A stretch of 64,000 bases of DNA from the NCBI GenBank assembly GCA_001661515.1, contig LUVW01000001.1, positions 948,052 through 1,012,051 of the forward strand. Reading direction: 5' to 3'. The stretch comes from Capniomyces stellatus. Its lineage: Eukaryota; Kickxellomycota; Harpellomycetes; Harpellales; Legeriomycetaceae. Under the pieces are notes generated by a model that did not search any database, was not told the origin of the DNA, and worked only from the letters and a program-made list of their open reading frames with translations. Position numbers and translations under genes: made by a program. How positions within the stretch are numbered: the first letter of the stretch is position 1; every line of letters starts with the position of its first letter. Shown one piece after another: positions 9,413 to 23,400 of this stretch.

Positions 9413-12400
9413 TTTTTTCCTCCTTTTTTCCTTGACCTTTACTGCGTAGTACCACCGTTGCTATCTGCTTCTGTATAGCAAGTGCCTCCTATTCTTTTAT
9501 TTCTCTACTCTTTTCCCTTGCAAGTAAAAAAAATAAAAAAAAGATGAAAGTGCTTAGATCTATATTGGTATAAATGCTGTTTCTATTGGTCTTCAATCTA
9601 CTATGCTCTATCTTTTCATTGACTCTCGATACTAAACTACAAGCGAAAGAGTATTGAAATATATATATGTGTGTGTGTATGTGTGTGCTAAGATCTAGTC
9701 GCTCCCTTTCTATCTCCCTCTCTCTTTATTTTCCTGCTTCTATTTTGCAATTAGTTTTGTCAGTTGTACCCTTTTAGTTCTTTTGTAAAATTGTATTAAC
9801 TTGTGGGTTTAAGACCGAAAAAGCACAAAAAAAAGGCACATATATATATACTTAATACCGATTCAAGCTATTTCAAACGTACCAGTAATCGGATTTATTG
9901 TTTATACCACTCTGCTTTTGCAAATTGACGCTTAGACAAAATGTAATTTATTCTTATTCCCTTTACTTTTTTTTCTCTTTATAAAACAAAATATAAAGTT
10001 GCATACATTTAATACTTTAAACTTTGCTTCCTTTTCTAATTTTTTCCTGCTTTTGTTGGTAGGCCTAATAAAATACTTTTATGATTAATTCAACGAAATG
10101 TGTGATTCTTATTTTGACTAGTAGCATATTTTCGCTTTTATTTCTATCCTATTTCTATTTATTTACTTCTCAAATAAACGGTTTTGCAAAAATAAATCGT
10201 TAGAGAAATAATCGTATAATTATCCTATTGTTTTTATCTTGTTACTACTGCAAGCATAATTATAATTAACTTTTTATTTCCATCCTTTTATCCTTTATCT
10301 TTTTTCACGTTAGTTTTTATTTCAATGCAAACTATTTGTTTATGTTTATTTTGGTAATTTCCTTTTTTTTTCGCTATCTATTTCTCTGATAATTTATTCG
10401 TAGTAATCCATTTATAAATATAGGTTGATTTTTATTTGAAATCCCCATACGTTAATTGTCAAGATTTTTTAGGTTCCCTTTTTCTAGATTTTTTTTTTCT
10501 TTTCAACACTTTACAGCTCAAAACTCATCTTGGTTTTTAGGACTTTTTCTTTTCTTTTAGTCGAAAAAGTCCTGAAGAATCTCAATTAAAAAAAAGAAAG
10601 AAAAATTAACAATAGCATTTACAACAGCAAAAGAACACATTTCTTACTCTGCTTTTACAACTGTAAAACCTCTTTCCACCTGCTTCACAACAATACACCA
10701 TTCTATTAGGCAACTTTCATGAGAAAAAGGAATGATGTTTAAAAAAAAAAATGCAACAACGCTCTCCCATATTCTCCTCCTACCCACCCCTCTCCCCAAA
10801 CTGGCATACACTTCCTAATTATTCAAAAGTTTGGGAGAATCCCAATTAAACCACTCAAAACCACCAGCATCTCTCCTTTTTTTTCTTTTCCTCTTTTATT
10901 CTTGGCCGCAATTTACCCATCCCGCTAATCATTTCTTTTTTCCCTTTTTTGTTTATTCTTTTTACGTTTTGACGCTTTTTTTTTTACTACTCACCTGCTG
11001 GTTCTTGTGGCCCATCATTTTCTCAAGATCTTGAATTCTACTCGAAAAATAGTATTAGTTGAATGCCCAAAACCAACATATTACTAAGATTGTTATCGCG
11101 TATTAGCACTCACTCCCCCCCCATTCTAGTTTGCCACCAATACCTTTTGCTTAGTGCCAATAAGATTGTTCTACTTTACGTACTTTCCATTTGCTTTTAT
11201 TTCAGAATTGGGAGCTGTTTGCTAAGAATCTTAAATGTTTAGATACCTAATTTCCGTTGATTTTAAATATTTACGAATCACTTGCCTTTTTCCTGTTTCC
11301 ACTTTAACCAATGTTGGTTTTGTTTATGCCGCTTTAAGAAATTCTAGCCCGCCTTAATAACCACCTGCTTTGTAATAGCTTTGAGCTGATACATAACGTT
11401 GAGCATTCTTTTTGTTGATTTGGCTGGTTGGTTCAGCACACTTTTGAGCTGAATTTTAAACCACAAGATTAAACTTAACCCTCGAACCACCATATCATAC
11501 CGCATCATTTCTATTTTTTTTTGCCTTTACCCATAATGGTGCTTTTATATAATGTAAACTCACACAAGCCCACTTATTCTTGCCAAGCACACATTTCCAT
11601 AGGCAAAACTGATTTGCACTGCAATTGTCAATGAACAAGGATATGTCACTGTAAAGTCCATAAGACTTTTTTTCTTACACAACATAGTTTGTACTACATA
11701 CTCATATGCACTCTACGTAAAATTGTGGAGCCCATGCTGGCCAAAATATATAATGTGCGTTGGTTGAGTGTTTAACACAATGGACCCGCCTTTTTTTTCA
11801 TTGCGCGTTATTCGCTTATTATTGTCATCATTGCTAACTCAACTGCTATTCTTTTTAATTGACCATTCTACTATCTATCTTTTAAGTCTACGAGCCTTGA
11901 CAACCCATTTTCAAATCCTGAATCAAACTTGGCTTTTTTTGCAACAGAAAGCAAATAATTCCTCTTTATTATCTTCAATATAATCTTAAAATTTCAAACA
12001 ATCTTAAACGATCTCAAGTAATCTCAAGCAATCTTAAGCTGAACACAAACTTTATGCTACTAGAACCAAAACCTTACGCTTTCAGAAAATATTCTAGCTT
12101 TTTTTTTTCTTCTTTCAGGCCTTTCATTTTTATTTAAAGAGATCCTTAACTTACAGCCAAACAATGCCTAGAGCTATAAACAATAAACAAATTAATTTGC
12201 CAAACCTTAGAAACCAAGGGTAAACTAAACACCCAAACATGATTCAAATCGTTGCAATGATTTAGGACAAAGGCACATCTATTATGACTTTAATGATACA
12301 TGATGTTAATCAATTGGTCTAAACCCGTATTGTATATGGCTTTGTGAACTTTTATTAATTTTCTTTGGTTAATCTAAAGCATTTTGTCTAACTTTTACAA

Positions 12401-14246
12401 GTCCAAACGTCTCTCCACATACCTTGCCAAATTGCAAGCCAAACATGATCAAATTTTATCAAACACAATCAGACAATTCCAGGAAAAAAAAGGTTCATTT
12501 AGTTTTACTTATTTTTATTTTTCTATCGTCAGAGAAGCGTATAGCCATGTCGTAGTTGACCAATACTGCAAATCTTACCATTCATCCACCAAAATAACTG
12601 ATAAGAATTAACAACAAAAGAATATAAAGTCGATTTTTAAAAAAAAGGCCGACCAATGTAGCGATGTTGGTTTTCAGCAGTATCCCCGTATGCAAGCATG
12701 TTCTAAAGCCCTTATGATTTCTCTCCCATTTATTTATTTATGATATCCTACATTTCTTTATTTATTAAACATACACTTGATGTGTAGATGAGATCTCGAA
12801 TACCATACGCAGCCTTAGTCGAATTTGTTGCCATTCGCGGGCTATTTGGTTACTGGTGTTATCATGTGTATCAATATGTCTGCTCGCTTTACTTTTACTT
12901 ATTTATTATTGGCAATAATAAATAAGCAAATACCAAGATAACAACATGATTTCTACCTGACACCAGTCTAATTTCCCAGTCCTTTGTGTAACTAAATGGT
13001 GTTTTTTATTCTCTGACATATGCTTTTATTTTTACAAATTGAAGGACAACACATGTGTGCTCGTGTTTGTAACTATGACCCGTTAATGGCATATGTTGCA
13101 GGTTTTACAAATTTTCATCAGCCCACAAAGTTTACATCACGTACAAGCGACCCAAGCAAGGCAGAAATAAACTGTAGTTAGCCAGAATATACACAACAAG
13201 TCCACTATTGTCTCAGGCGTCTAAAGTATGCGTCTTTTCTCCCCTCAATCTGACGTCATAAGAGGCTCGTGTTTGCAAAAAAAATATTTTTTTTGTAGAA
13301 TAGATCCTGTACAATTATTAACAGTGACCTGGCGTTTTACAAATTACAGAGATAAAAAAAAAACAAGTGATATAAATACGAATAAAATCGGCTAGAATGG
13401 AGGTATAAAGCGAGTGAGGGCCCTGACGACTACAATAAACAATGCTAACGAATTCCTGCATTGTTGTTCGTTGTGCACATCATTTAATTTAGATTAAAAA
13501 AGGAAGAAGAAAAAAAAGTCTAAAGGGTTAGAAAACGGTATACAGAGCAAAAGGCCATTTATGGCTATTTATTTGACTGGAGGGGAAGTGTTTGATTTTT
13601 TTTCGTAAAAAATGCCGGGTGAATTGCAAAGAAAAATAATTGAAAACAGTTCCGGGCAATCTTGTTGAGCACATTTAAAAGGTAAATGGTCTTTTATAAT
13701 TAATGTAATAATTAAAGAATTGGAAGAGGGGAAAAATAAAAGAGAATCAGGGAATTAAATATCAATGCAGATACGTCAGTGAGTGAAATCTGAGCAGACC
13801 AAAGATAACGAAAGGGATAGCACAAAAGGAGAATAAAAGCGAGTATAAGTACAAATGAACGGCCTGGTGCTTGGAAAAGGAGATAGGCGCCAAGTGAAAG
13901 ATTAAAAGAGTTGAGGTCACTTTAAGGCAAATTAATCCATGATCTACCCGACATTTAATTGTATTTTAGTTTCAGTGATGATATATAGAAGATTCGCACA
14001 AGCGTGTATGGTTAAATTAAAAGTAATAAAAGAAAAAAAAAGAAAAAGCAAGTAGTAAAAAAAAAAAAAGAGATGAAAAATGAAAAAAGCAAATTAGTTT
14101 AAAAAGTGGATTAAAGGAGAAAATGATTTGTAAAATGAAGAAGTAAAGCGAAGAAGTAAAGTGAAGAAAGAAGCAAAATGAAAACAAGTAGAAAAAAGAA
14201 TGAAAAAAAAAGTAAGCTAAGAATGTCAATGGATGTAATGGGAAAG
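9413..14246. other. 4.8-kb gene-free AT-rich spacer upstream of the chitin synthase activator
   Basis: Strong strand asymmetry (pyrimidine-rich plus strand near 9.4-12.1 kb, purine-rich near 13.5-14.2 kb), many T or A runs, and a (TG)n/(TA)n patch near 9660-9690. ORFs such as 10831-11034, 11768-11983 and 12384-12611 are short and of low complexity, and I do not call them. It probably holds the 5' regulatory and leader region of the activator and the 3' UTR of the LIM gene. Confidence 0.45.
12001..12040. repeat. 10-bp tandem repeat, four units
   Basis: Four consecutive decamers of the form ATCTYAAGNN (starting at 12001, 12011, 12021 and 12031) with transitions between copies. Confidence 0.7.
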
Positions 14247-16163
14247 CTAAAAAAAAGATTTAGGTTCAATCCACAAAGCACCCTTGCGCTCAGACATTCT
14301 GAAGGGTGAAGAGAAGTCGCCACCGAGAACCAATCTAGTATCATTACCATTACTAGTACCAGCAATGTTATTAGAGTTGGGAGTGAAATTTGGTTTTGAG
14401 TTGTCTATTTTGTACTGAACGTCTTGAGAAATTGATTTTAACCCTTCGCCATGAACAGAGGAAATGTTGTACTGCTCTACAGTTTTATTTCCAGCCATAT
14501 AGCCATAGCCACCAGAGTCATTGTAGTTGTTATTGTTGTTGCTATTGTAGTTGTAGTTGTTGTTGTTGTTTGAGAACGGATGCGCTGAAAACGGGGAAGG
14601 GTACGGATTAGTGGTTGGGTTGGGGTTGGGGCTGGGGCTGGGTTGGTCATCAACAAAAGGATTGAACCGACTTGTGACAGTCGAGTTGTTGTTGTTGTTA
14701 TTGTTGTTATTATTGTTGGCGTTGGCGTTGCCGTTGGTGTTGGTGCTGGTGGTGGCACCTACCCTATTGGAAATGGTAGTGGGTGGTGGGCTCTGCTGAT
14801 TTGAAAGAGTTGAATTGGCAATTGGGTATGACACAAGCCTGTTGCCTTTATTGAAATGTTCAGCAATTGAGGGGCCGCGAGTGTACAGTAAATTAGGCTT
14901 TACGTAGCCTTCGTGGTAACCGTTGCCACCAGATTTACCCGGTGATTTTGAGTCGTGCTGATTGTGCAATGGTAGAATTGGTAGGGGCTTGACAATACCA
15001 TCAGAATTACGGGAGCTGTTGGCGTATGGCTGTCTGGACTGCGTGCTTGAATGAGACTGCGACCGCTGCCTCAACAGCAACGACCGGCGCTTAAGAATAG
15101 GCGATGTATGGTAAATACAGTAAATACTCTGTTTGATCTTCACCGCACCATCGACTTTCAAGCTTCTTTTGCACTTTACACACTTTAAACATGGCTTGTG
15201 GTACTTGTATCCTTCAAATGATATGCTATCGGGTTGGTAAATAACTTGCTCACAAGTCAGACAAATTGGGTGTGGCCATCCGTTAACCAGCACAGTTTCG
15301 TTTTTCGTCATTTTTTCTGTTTGATCGATTGACGTGATTGTTCCCACTGCTGAACTAGCAACAGGCATTCGTTTTCTCTGTACTGTATCGACATAAACAC
15401 CACCGCCACCTGCTCCTCCACCAATCAGATTCGAGTCGTTATACTTTTGGTGTTTCGGATCAGACTTGTTCAGCAAAACCTTCTTTTCCAAGACTTTTGT
15501 TTTCAGCTCGCTTTGGATCTGTCGCTCAGTCAACCATTCTGATCCCATTGGAGTAACAGATCTAAGCTGTTCATGTTTGGTTTCAGTGTTTTTGTCAAGA
15601 TTTGCACTGATTTCAAAATAGTTGTTAAGCTTGGAGTCAGCCTCCTTTGCGGAGACTTTTTGGTGGTTAATAAACTTCATAAACTCGTCGATGTTTGCGA
15701 ATGACTGCATTGGCAGCATTTTGTGGCTGTCAGACTCAAACCTCCAACCAACCGGCCTTTTACTTTCGGTGCTATTTGCTTGGCCATTGGCACCAGCCCT
15801 ACCTCCACCTTGTATAGTGTCATTTGGATTTGGATTTGGGTTTGAGTTTAGGTTTGGGTTTGGGTTTAGGTTTGAGTTCAACCCGCTTTGTTTGTTTTGT
15901 TTGTTTTGTCTGTTTTGACCTTGTTTTGCCGAGGCGTCAACAGGAAAATATCTTTCAAAGTGGTGTTCACAGAAAAAGTGGCCATCAATAACTCTAAACT
16001 CTTGCTTGTCAAGTTCAGCATTGCAAGTTTCGCATTTTAAGCATGACCTGTGTATTGGGTTAACATCCTTGACTGTTGCACCAATAACCAATCTGCCACA
16101 AATTATACAAACCACTTCATCAGAGCTAAACTCGGCCCCATACATTTCATTCTGCTGCTGAAT

Positions 16164-16200
<37 letters not shown>

Positions 16201-19200
16201 CGAGGTGGTGGTGGTGGTGGTGATGCCTTTCTTCTAAACGGTGCAGAAGATACAGACTCACTTGGTGCTACGGATGAAGGTCTTTGTGGAAGCGATGATA
16301 GACCCATGTTTCTATTGTTGACGCTGATGTTGGGAACAAGAACCGAGGCTGACCCATCAACAGGCACAGAGTTGTACTGGTGTGAAATCAGCTCATCGCC
16401 ATCCATGTTATTACTGGCATTGACACTGAAATCCTCATCGACTTTAGGCAAATTCAACTCGCCTCTTCTGATCGCATCCATCAGTGTCGACATGCTGTCG
16501 TTTGACTCGCTGCCTGTTTGCTTTCTACCGCCAACAATATTGTTTGTTTCGTTTGGCTCAAACTGTTGGTCAGGGTGGTTGATCGTTTGTCTGTAGGCTT
16601 GTGGCGGTGGTGTTGGAAACCTTCCAAACACCGGTGTTGGTGCTTTTGGCATTATTGAGATTTGCGAATAACCACCAGAGTTGCCATTGTTTCCACTTAC
16701 TATTGACTCGCTTATTCTGGACTTGGTTGGTGTGGTGGGCAACTTTCTTAATCGACTATCTGGTCTTTGACTTGCTGCCACAGACCCGGCACCACCACCA
16801 CCACTGTAGTTGTTGTTGTTGTTACTGTGGTTATGTCTTGGGCTGGTGTGGGCATTTGGGGTAAATCTCATGTCTTGCATCTTTGTTTGGACTTCCTTGA
16901 GCTCGGAGGTTTCTGTTGGTTTGGTTGGTAATGGTTTGCCGCTGTTGCTGCTATAGTTGCTATGTATACTATGCATGCTGTGGTTGCTCAAGTTCCCAAC
17001 TTTATTCAAATCAACCAATGAGCTTCCGTTGCTGCATCCAGACGAGCCAAAGTGACTAGGAACACCGCCTGTACGCTGAAACAGTTTGAACAGTTCAGAC
17101 GAGTACTTGTTTTCACTTGTTTCTTTGCTACCTCCATACCTCTCATCATCACCATGTCTATCACCATGTCCATCCCCATGTCTATCCCTACCATCATGCT
17201 CACCCTCATAGTCATGCTCAAACGTCCTAGCTGTCATAAATTCTGTGCTCGAGTATCGCAAACTCTGTTTGTTGTCGCTTTTAATCCCATTCAAGTTCAG
17301 GCCACCAAAAATAATACCTTCATTCTTCTCAGCAGTTAGGCTCTTATTTACTGGGTAATAGCCCGAGAAACTAACCAATGATTCCTTTTTGCTTTGGTTG
17401 GTAACATCCGGTCTATTTTTTAATATGTTATAAAACTCTGACTTTTCAAACCCAACAGGGTATTTACCACTACTTCCGCTATTGTCACCACTGCTATTGA
17501 TACTACTACTAATACCACTACCGTTTGTTATCACCGCCGTTGATACAATTGGTGCTGACGCCCCGCCTTGTAAGCTTGCTAATTCGGTTTCCCGTGAGGT
17601 TTCAGCAAGACTTCCACGACTCGATGTGTTTTCATTGTATCTTTCGAAATTCCGCATGTTTCTAAACCGCGTGTTGCCGCCTGAAACACTTGAGCCAACA
17701 TCTTCCGCCACATTCGCCACATTCGCCACATTCGCCACATTCGCCTCAGTCCTATTATCACTCAAACGACTGGTCTTCCTTGTGTACATGTTTTCAACTG
17801 GGTCAAAGTGTATCCTTTGTGTTCTGTCCAGCGTGTTTAGCAGCTTAAACGCATCATTTACCCTCGATTTGTTCATTTTCAGACTCTCGCCCAAGTGGTT
17901 CCAATCGTACCCTGAAATACTCCTTGTAAAATCCTGTTTGTTTTCGTTTCCTCTGATTCCTTGGCCGTCTTGCTCACTCTCATTGCTACCATTGCTACCA
18001 TTGCTACCATTGCTGCCATTACTGTCTACACAGTAATCTTCAAACCGTGAGAAATGCCTTGCCAATGGTGTCGCTCTTTTGTTTGAACCAGCGCCAGCGT
18101 TGACACCATTCCCATACTCCCCCCTATCTAAATCTGCACGCATCTCTTGCCTACTCACAACAGACAAATCGCTGCCTCCCAGTCTCCCAGCACCAACCAG
18201 CTCAGACTTTAACACGCTGTTAGCTTCCGACTTGTGCCCATCTGCCCAAGACTCGCCCATTCTCTCTTTATAGCCGCTGCCCTCTGCATACGGTTTGGCA
18301 TCCGGCAACATTGTTGTTGCCTCTGTACGGTTGATGTTTATCGATTCTGCGTCGTTGTACTCATAGCTTTGTGTTCTGCTCAGTACATCGCTAAGCTCAT
18401 GCGTGCTGTTTGCGTGTGCTGGAACTATTCCCATCACGTCCTTCAACCTCGCCTCTTTCCTAAACCCACTCAGTTCCTTACTCGGCGCTTGTCTCTGCAA
18501 GTGAACTGGGGTTGGGAATGGAATACGTCCTGGTGTTGGTGTATTGTTGTCTATTGGAATCTCCACAAAAACTTCCGTGTCCTTTGCCGTTCTGGATAAC
18601 ACCTCATCCAGCTCCGTCTTGTCCCTTCCTATAAATCTATGTCTTTGGTTCAGCTCTTTCAAGTACTCTTTCAGCTCCTTTTCGTTAAAGTACTGCTTCA
18701 ACACCCCGTTAATCCTATCGCCATAGCTTATGTTTGACTTTCTACTCGAATCTCCGCCTCTTTTCTTTTCTTTTAGCCTAACACTCATCTCTGACATTGA
18801 CGGCGCACTTGACGGTCGGTCTTTATTACCATACCCATACCCATACCCATTCCCATACCCATATCCATATCCATTTTCATGCTCATACCCAGTACCTTCC
18901 ATTCTCCTCATCCCTCCTCCTTCAAGATACTCCCCCGCATCCCCCTTCTCAGCACTATCATCCCCCCCTCTTATATCTAAGCCAGACTCTATATCTCCTA
19001 CACCAAGCCTCAATCCCAACTCTAGTTTTGGATCCACTTCCATGTTCGTATAACGTTTCATGGCTACATTCCTTCCAAATCTCAATTTCCCCATTCCACC
19101 CTCATACCCATTTTCATATCCATTTTTGCTTTTGCTAGTTGAATAGTTATAACTGCCCACACTACCTCTACGCTTCTGATCAATCCCTTCATTATGTCTA

Positions 19201-19319
19201 CCTGACAGTAACTCCTTTATCTCTGTCATTGCCACTTCTACATCTTTATTTATTAATTCATCACCTCTTTTTTTTATACTCTTCAACTCTTGTTTAACAA
19301 TACTTGTTTTCTTTTTAAA

Positions 19320-19355
<36 letters not shown>

Positions 19356-20446
19356 CTCGCATACCAGTTTCAAGTTCAAAGTTCAAATAAAACACAAATT
19401 TGGTTATACCAATTCCATTTGTTATTCTAGTTACCTTTTGGACTAACTCCAATCTCTGCTATGGTCTTGTTTGTCCTACGCTTCCTTCTAATGCTCACCC
19501 TAGAACTTACATAACAATCCTCGTCGCCATACTCTCCGTTACAACCAACACCCTTATTATTTAAATCATCTTTAACCATGTCCATCTCTATCCCATCCTC
19601 TATGCTGTGCACCGGTCTATAGTCTGTAAAGCAGTCGTCCTGATCCGAATTCCTGCTTCTATACGTCGCATAGTCTACTTGTACCCCTTGTCCAACTTCT
19701 ATCCCCCCTCCCAGCAACATTGTATCTGAGCTTTCTGCCACCGATCTGCTATATTGTAGCTCACTACCTTCATCACCGCTGCCATAAAGATTTCCCTCAT
19801 TTATATTGGCATTCCCGCCCTTCATTCCTAGTGTATCTCTATTGCTTTCTGCACCATTTTCTGCTGATTCACACCCTCTCTCTCTCTCTATCTCTGACAT
19901 TACACTTTCTAAATTCCCATCTTTTTTCCTTTCTCTCTCCTCCTCCCCCTTTTCCTCTTCCTTTCGATATTCCCTGTTGCTAGCTTGCGGTGACGTATCT
20001 CCGTTCGTACTTTCATCACACACTCCTCTGTCTCCTCCTTCCACTCCAAGCACGCGCTTCTCCGTTTTCAAATCCTTATTGTACTCTCTGTTTTCTATCA
20101 CCTCATAGTCGCCCTCTTCATTTTTCCTTATCTATCAATACCAACATCAAATACCTCCCTTTAAGCTTACGTTCTTCTGGCTTTATATCACCTTTAACAT
20201 TCTCATTATCTGTTATCAAATGCTTCTTTTCACTTTAACAATTCTACGCTTTTCTCTCCCCTTTTTCCTCCCTTTCTCCTTTCAAAAGTACAAACATTGC
20301 CTCCATTACTTGAACATAACCATCAAAATGTATTTTTTTATGTCAGTTCGACTACTTACCTGTACTATTACTTTTGTTACTCTACCGATATCTTCCTCGC
20401 CGTATAAATCCCCTGTTACTCGAATGTCGTATTTATAAGGTGCCAT
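14247..20446 (-). CDS. Very large two-LIM-domain protein
   Basis: LIM proteins act as zinc-binding adaptors, often at the actin cytoskeleton or polarity sites; this one is unassigned. Proposed exons are 20446-20360 (starts MAPYKYDIRVTG, donor GTAAGT), 20131-19435, and 19351-14247, giving about 1962 residues with frame kept throughout. LIM1 is encoded near 16118-15950 (CxxC, HxxC, CxxC, CxxH) and LIM2 near 15270-15105; both have all eight ligands. The rest is disordered, with poly-Q (16156-16203), poly-P, poly-N and Asn/Gly-rich blocks, plus a nine-Lys run encoded by 29 A. The third exon has no ATG of its own near its 5' end, so the upstream exons are needed. The 19352-19434 intron has a weak acceptor (GAGAAAG) and is the least certain junction. 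It is possibly related to paxillin-like Pxl1 proteins, which is not proven. Confidence 0.75.
16156..16203 (-). repeat. CAA/CAG trinucleotide tract (poly-Gln) in LIM gene
   Basis: A run of TTG/CTG on the plus strand encodes an uninterrupted poly-Gln tract of about 11 residues plus flanking Gln, just upstream of LIM1. Confidence 0.85.
19322..19350 (-). repeat. 29-nt poly-A (coding strand) within LIM gene exon 3
   Basis: Twenty-nine T on the plus strand read as nine Lys codons directly after the inferred acceptor. Length errors here would shift the frame. Confidence 0.8.
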
Positions 20447-23400
20447 TCGAGTCTCTGACTCGCTCTATTTTATTTTTTTTTGTCAACAAACATTGTGTTA
20501 GTACTTGCCGTTACATAAACGCGTAAGGCTTGGCTTTAATTGCCATTTCAATACTGTAATAGCACCGTCTTTATTCTTCAAGAATTCTGTATTTATGTTC
20601 TTAAATCCATACAACGTTATTTATATACATTTTCGTTTAAAACGGTTTCATTTATATTTACCTGTTTGCTTTTAAGCATTCCTTGTATTCTTCTTGATCA
20701 TTATATGCGTTTACGTCTGCTTTACTTTTAAAATATATAGTGCTATATATTTTTACTTCCTGTCTACACACTCTTTGAGTCTCTTCTCTTGTACTTTGCT
20801 TCTATGTGTTTTTTTTTTCCTTTCTCAATCACGGAATATATACCCAGTCGGCACAAACCAACCTGTTTACGGCATAAATACACAAGCCCTTTCCTCTTTT
20901 CGTTTGCCTCTCTCCCTTTCCCTTCCGCTTTCTCTTTCCCTGCTTATCACGCTCTACTTTTACGATTCGGCTTTTCTACGATTTGTCACGCGTTAAACCC
21001 CGCTTTTCTTTAAAAAAACACGAGTAAAATGTATAAGTAAGGCTACTCTCGGCTATATTCAATGACCTGTTTACACAATATTCTGGTGTATTGCTGATAT
21101 ATTTCTTCTCTCTATTTTCGCTATAGCTGTCGACACTAGTTTTTCCTTCTTTTGTGTTGCCTTTATCCAAACTCTATCTTTGAAGCTATTTTCTTGTTTT
21201 TTTTTCTTGTTTTTTAACACTTTACTTTGAAAAAAGACAAAGTCTCCGAACTGTATCAATTATCCAAACTTGATTAATTCAGAAAGCTAAAATTGCGAGC
21301 TACTTTATCTCGTAAAAACAATTGATAATTTCAATCGTGTCTTTACTATCATTTGTTTTTATTTTTTACTCGACTATTATTACACGAATTCGTCCAAATT
21401 TCTCATTATTCGTTTACTATTGAGTGTTACAAAAATTTCAACGTATTATTATCAAAAATGCCATTTCCCCAAATCTTATTATCGTTTGTTTAAAACATTT
21501 TTACACATTAGTGCTTTTCTAACTTTTCATTGAGGTAATCAGTTCTTCTACTTGCAGTTTTTCTTTTTGCAGTTTTTCTTTTTGCAGTTTTTTTTTCTTC
21601 TCCTTTTTGTTGGCTATCATTATATTACATTCGTTACATGTTACTAAACAGAAGTATAATTGCCTTATTCACGACTCGTGTACTAATTTTGCTCTTTACT
21701 TTACATTAATTGCTTGGATTTAAGTAAAGAAATTTGTAAATATAGAAATCGTAAATAAAGAAAATTGTAAATATAGAAAATTGTTATTACAGAAAATTGT
21801 AAACAAAGCAAATTGTAAATATAGAAAATTGTTATTACAGAAAACTTTAGGAAAAAATAAATAAATAAAATCGTAAATAAAGGAAATATGCTGTATTTTT
21901 TTTTAATGGCTGTGATTGTCAAATATGCAACATTAATATCACTAGCTGTTTGGGCTTTTCTTTACGTACTTTACTCTTTAGGTCGAGTTTCTTTATCTTT
22001 TATTTAATTGATCAGTTTTATTTTTGTTTCTTTTGTTTTTGAATTAACACGAGTTAATTCCCAGCCATTTCGACTCGACTTTTGTCCCTTTTCTCACTAT
22101 TTTGGCCACCAATTTGGTTTGCCTTTTTAGGTGCACCTTTTTGACACTTTTGCACGAATCTACACTCAAGTTCACATTGCTTTTCACTTTTCTATTTGCT
22201 CAGTTTCAACATCTTTTTGTCCTTTTAGGAAATTTGGGCTATATCTGCTAATTACGTTTAAGTCTATCATGAAGAAAACTTTTGCTACTTTTTTATGCCC
22301 TAATTCAATATTCTGTTCACACGAAATGTTGACAAATGAAGAAGAAAAATAAAGAGATCGATTTTCAAAAACTTTACTTTAATGCCCTAATCGAGCAATG
22401 CAGCACCATATCCGGCCTATTACCGTTGCTTGCATCCTATCGTACTAACCATACCACCTAGGCTCGCGTTGTAGTAACTTTAAAACACCACTATTGTTTG
22501 TGTGGTTATACAATTTAGTGTTTTTACGATCAGCTTGATACTCGGTGAGTAAGAATTTACCAAAAAAAAAACAGACTATTCTATAGGGTTAAATTCTAAA
22601 CTCCATGGTTGTTCTCTGTTTTCTGTTTGCTAACTTTGCCTTTCAATCAAATATATTGCTGTTTTTTTTTTTGCAATACACCCTCATTTCGCCCTGTTTA
22701 TAGTGACACGCCTTGTTTTATCTTATATTTTACTTTTACTTTCGTTGCAAGTCTTCAAGTTTCAAGTTTCCAATTTTTATCTTCTTTTTTACTGGCACCA
22801 TTTATCTTGAAAACTGCGATCAAAGTTTACCATCATACAATCATTCTCCATTGCAACTTTCCATAAAATGGCCATATATTTTCTTTCTTTCAAATCAACA
22901 AGTAAAATTCTCCAACTCCAAACAAGTACCAACAATTAACCATTGGTTTTTACGGATCAGAATTATGTCATTTTTTCCCATTATTGTTGAATTCCTTAAC
23001 ACCTCAAATATGAAATCCCATTGTTTGAACTGAATAGTTTTTTTTCAATGATTTTTTTTGCTTTTACAACGACTTTCTGTTTTTACAATGTGTATCCCAA
23101 ATGGTGCTGGGTTTAGCACCACTTCCATTCGCACCCTCTTTTTTGCTCCTATTCTCAGTAAGAACAACACTATTACTATCACAGTTACCAATTTTCGTAT
23201 GAACAGTTGTATAGCCAAGAACCAATTCGACTTACTTTTGGCTGTAGATAAATATTTTTAGTCTCATTTATTTTTATTCTCCCACTCCTTCCTTCTCAAT
23301 TTTGAGATCGGATTGGTACGCGGTTTCGGCATTCGCGAAATTGCTGTGCTGAGTGTAAATCACACCTTCAAGTCAAAAAGCCTAAAAGTCAAGAATCCAA

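Noticed and set aside
6378..9449. Many plus-strand ORFs opposite the chitin synthase activator
   Set aside because: Shadows of a 1016-residue coding ORF with clear Sel1 repeats.
12384..12611. 75-residue ORF in the long spacer
   Set aside because: AT-driven low-complexity sequence with no conserved features.
13251..13258. TGACGTCA (CRE/ATF-like palindrome)
   Set aside because: A single 8-mer is expected about once in this length by chance, and it is not near a start codon.
14390..19138. Plus-strand ORFs opposite the LIM gene
   Set aside because: Shadows of the LIM reading frame; compositions mirror its repeats.
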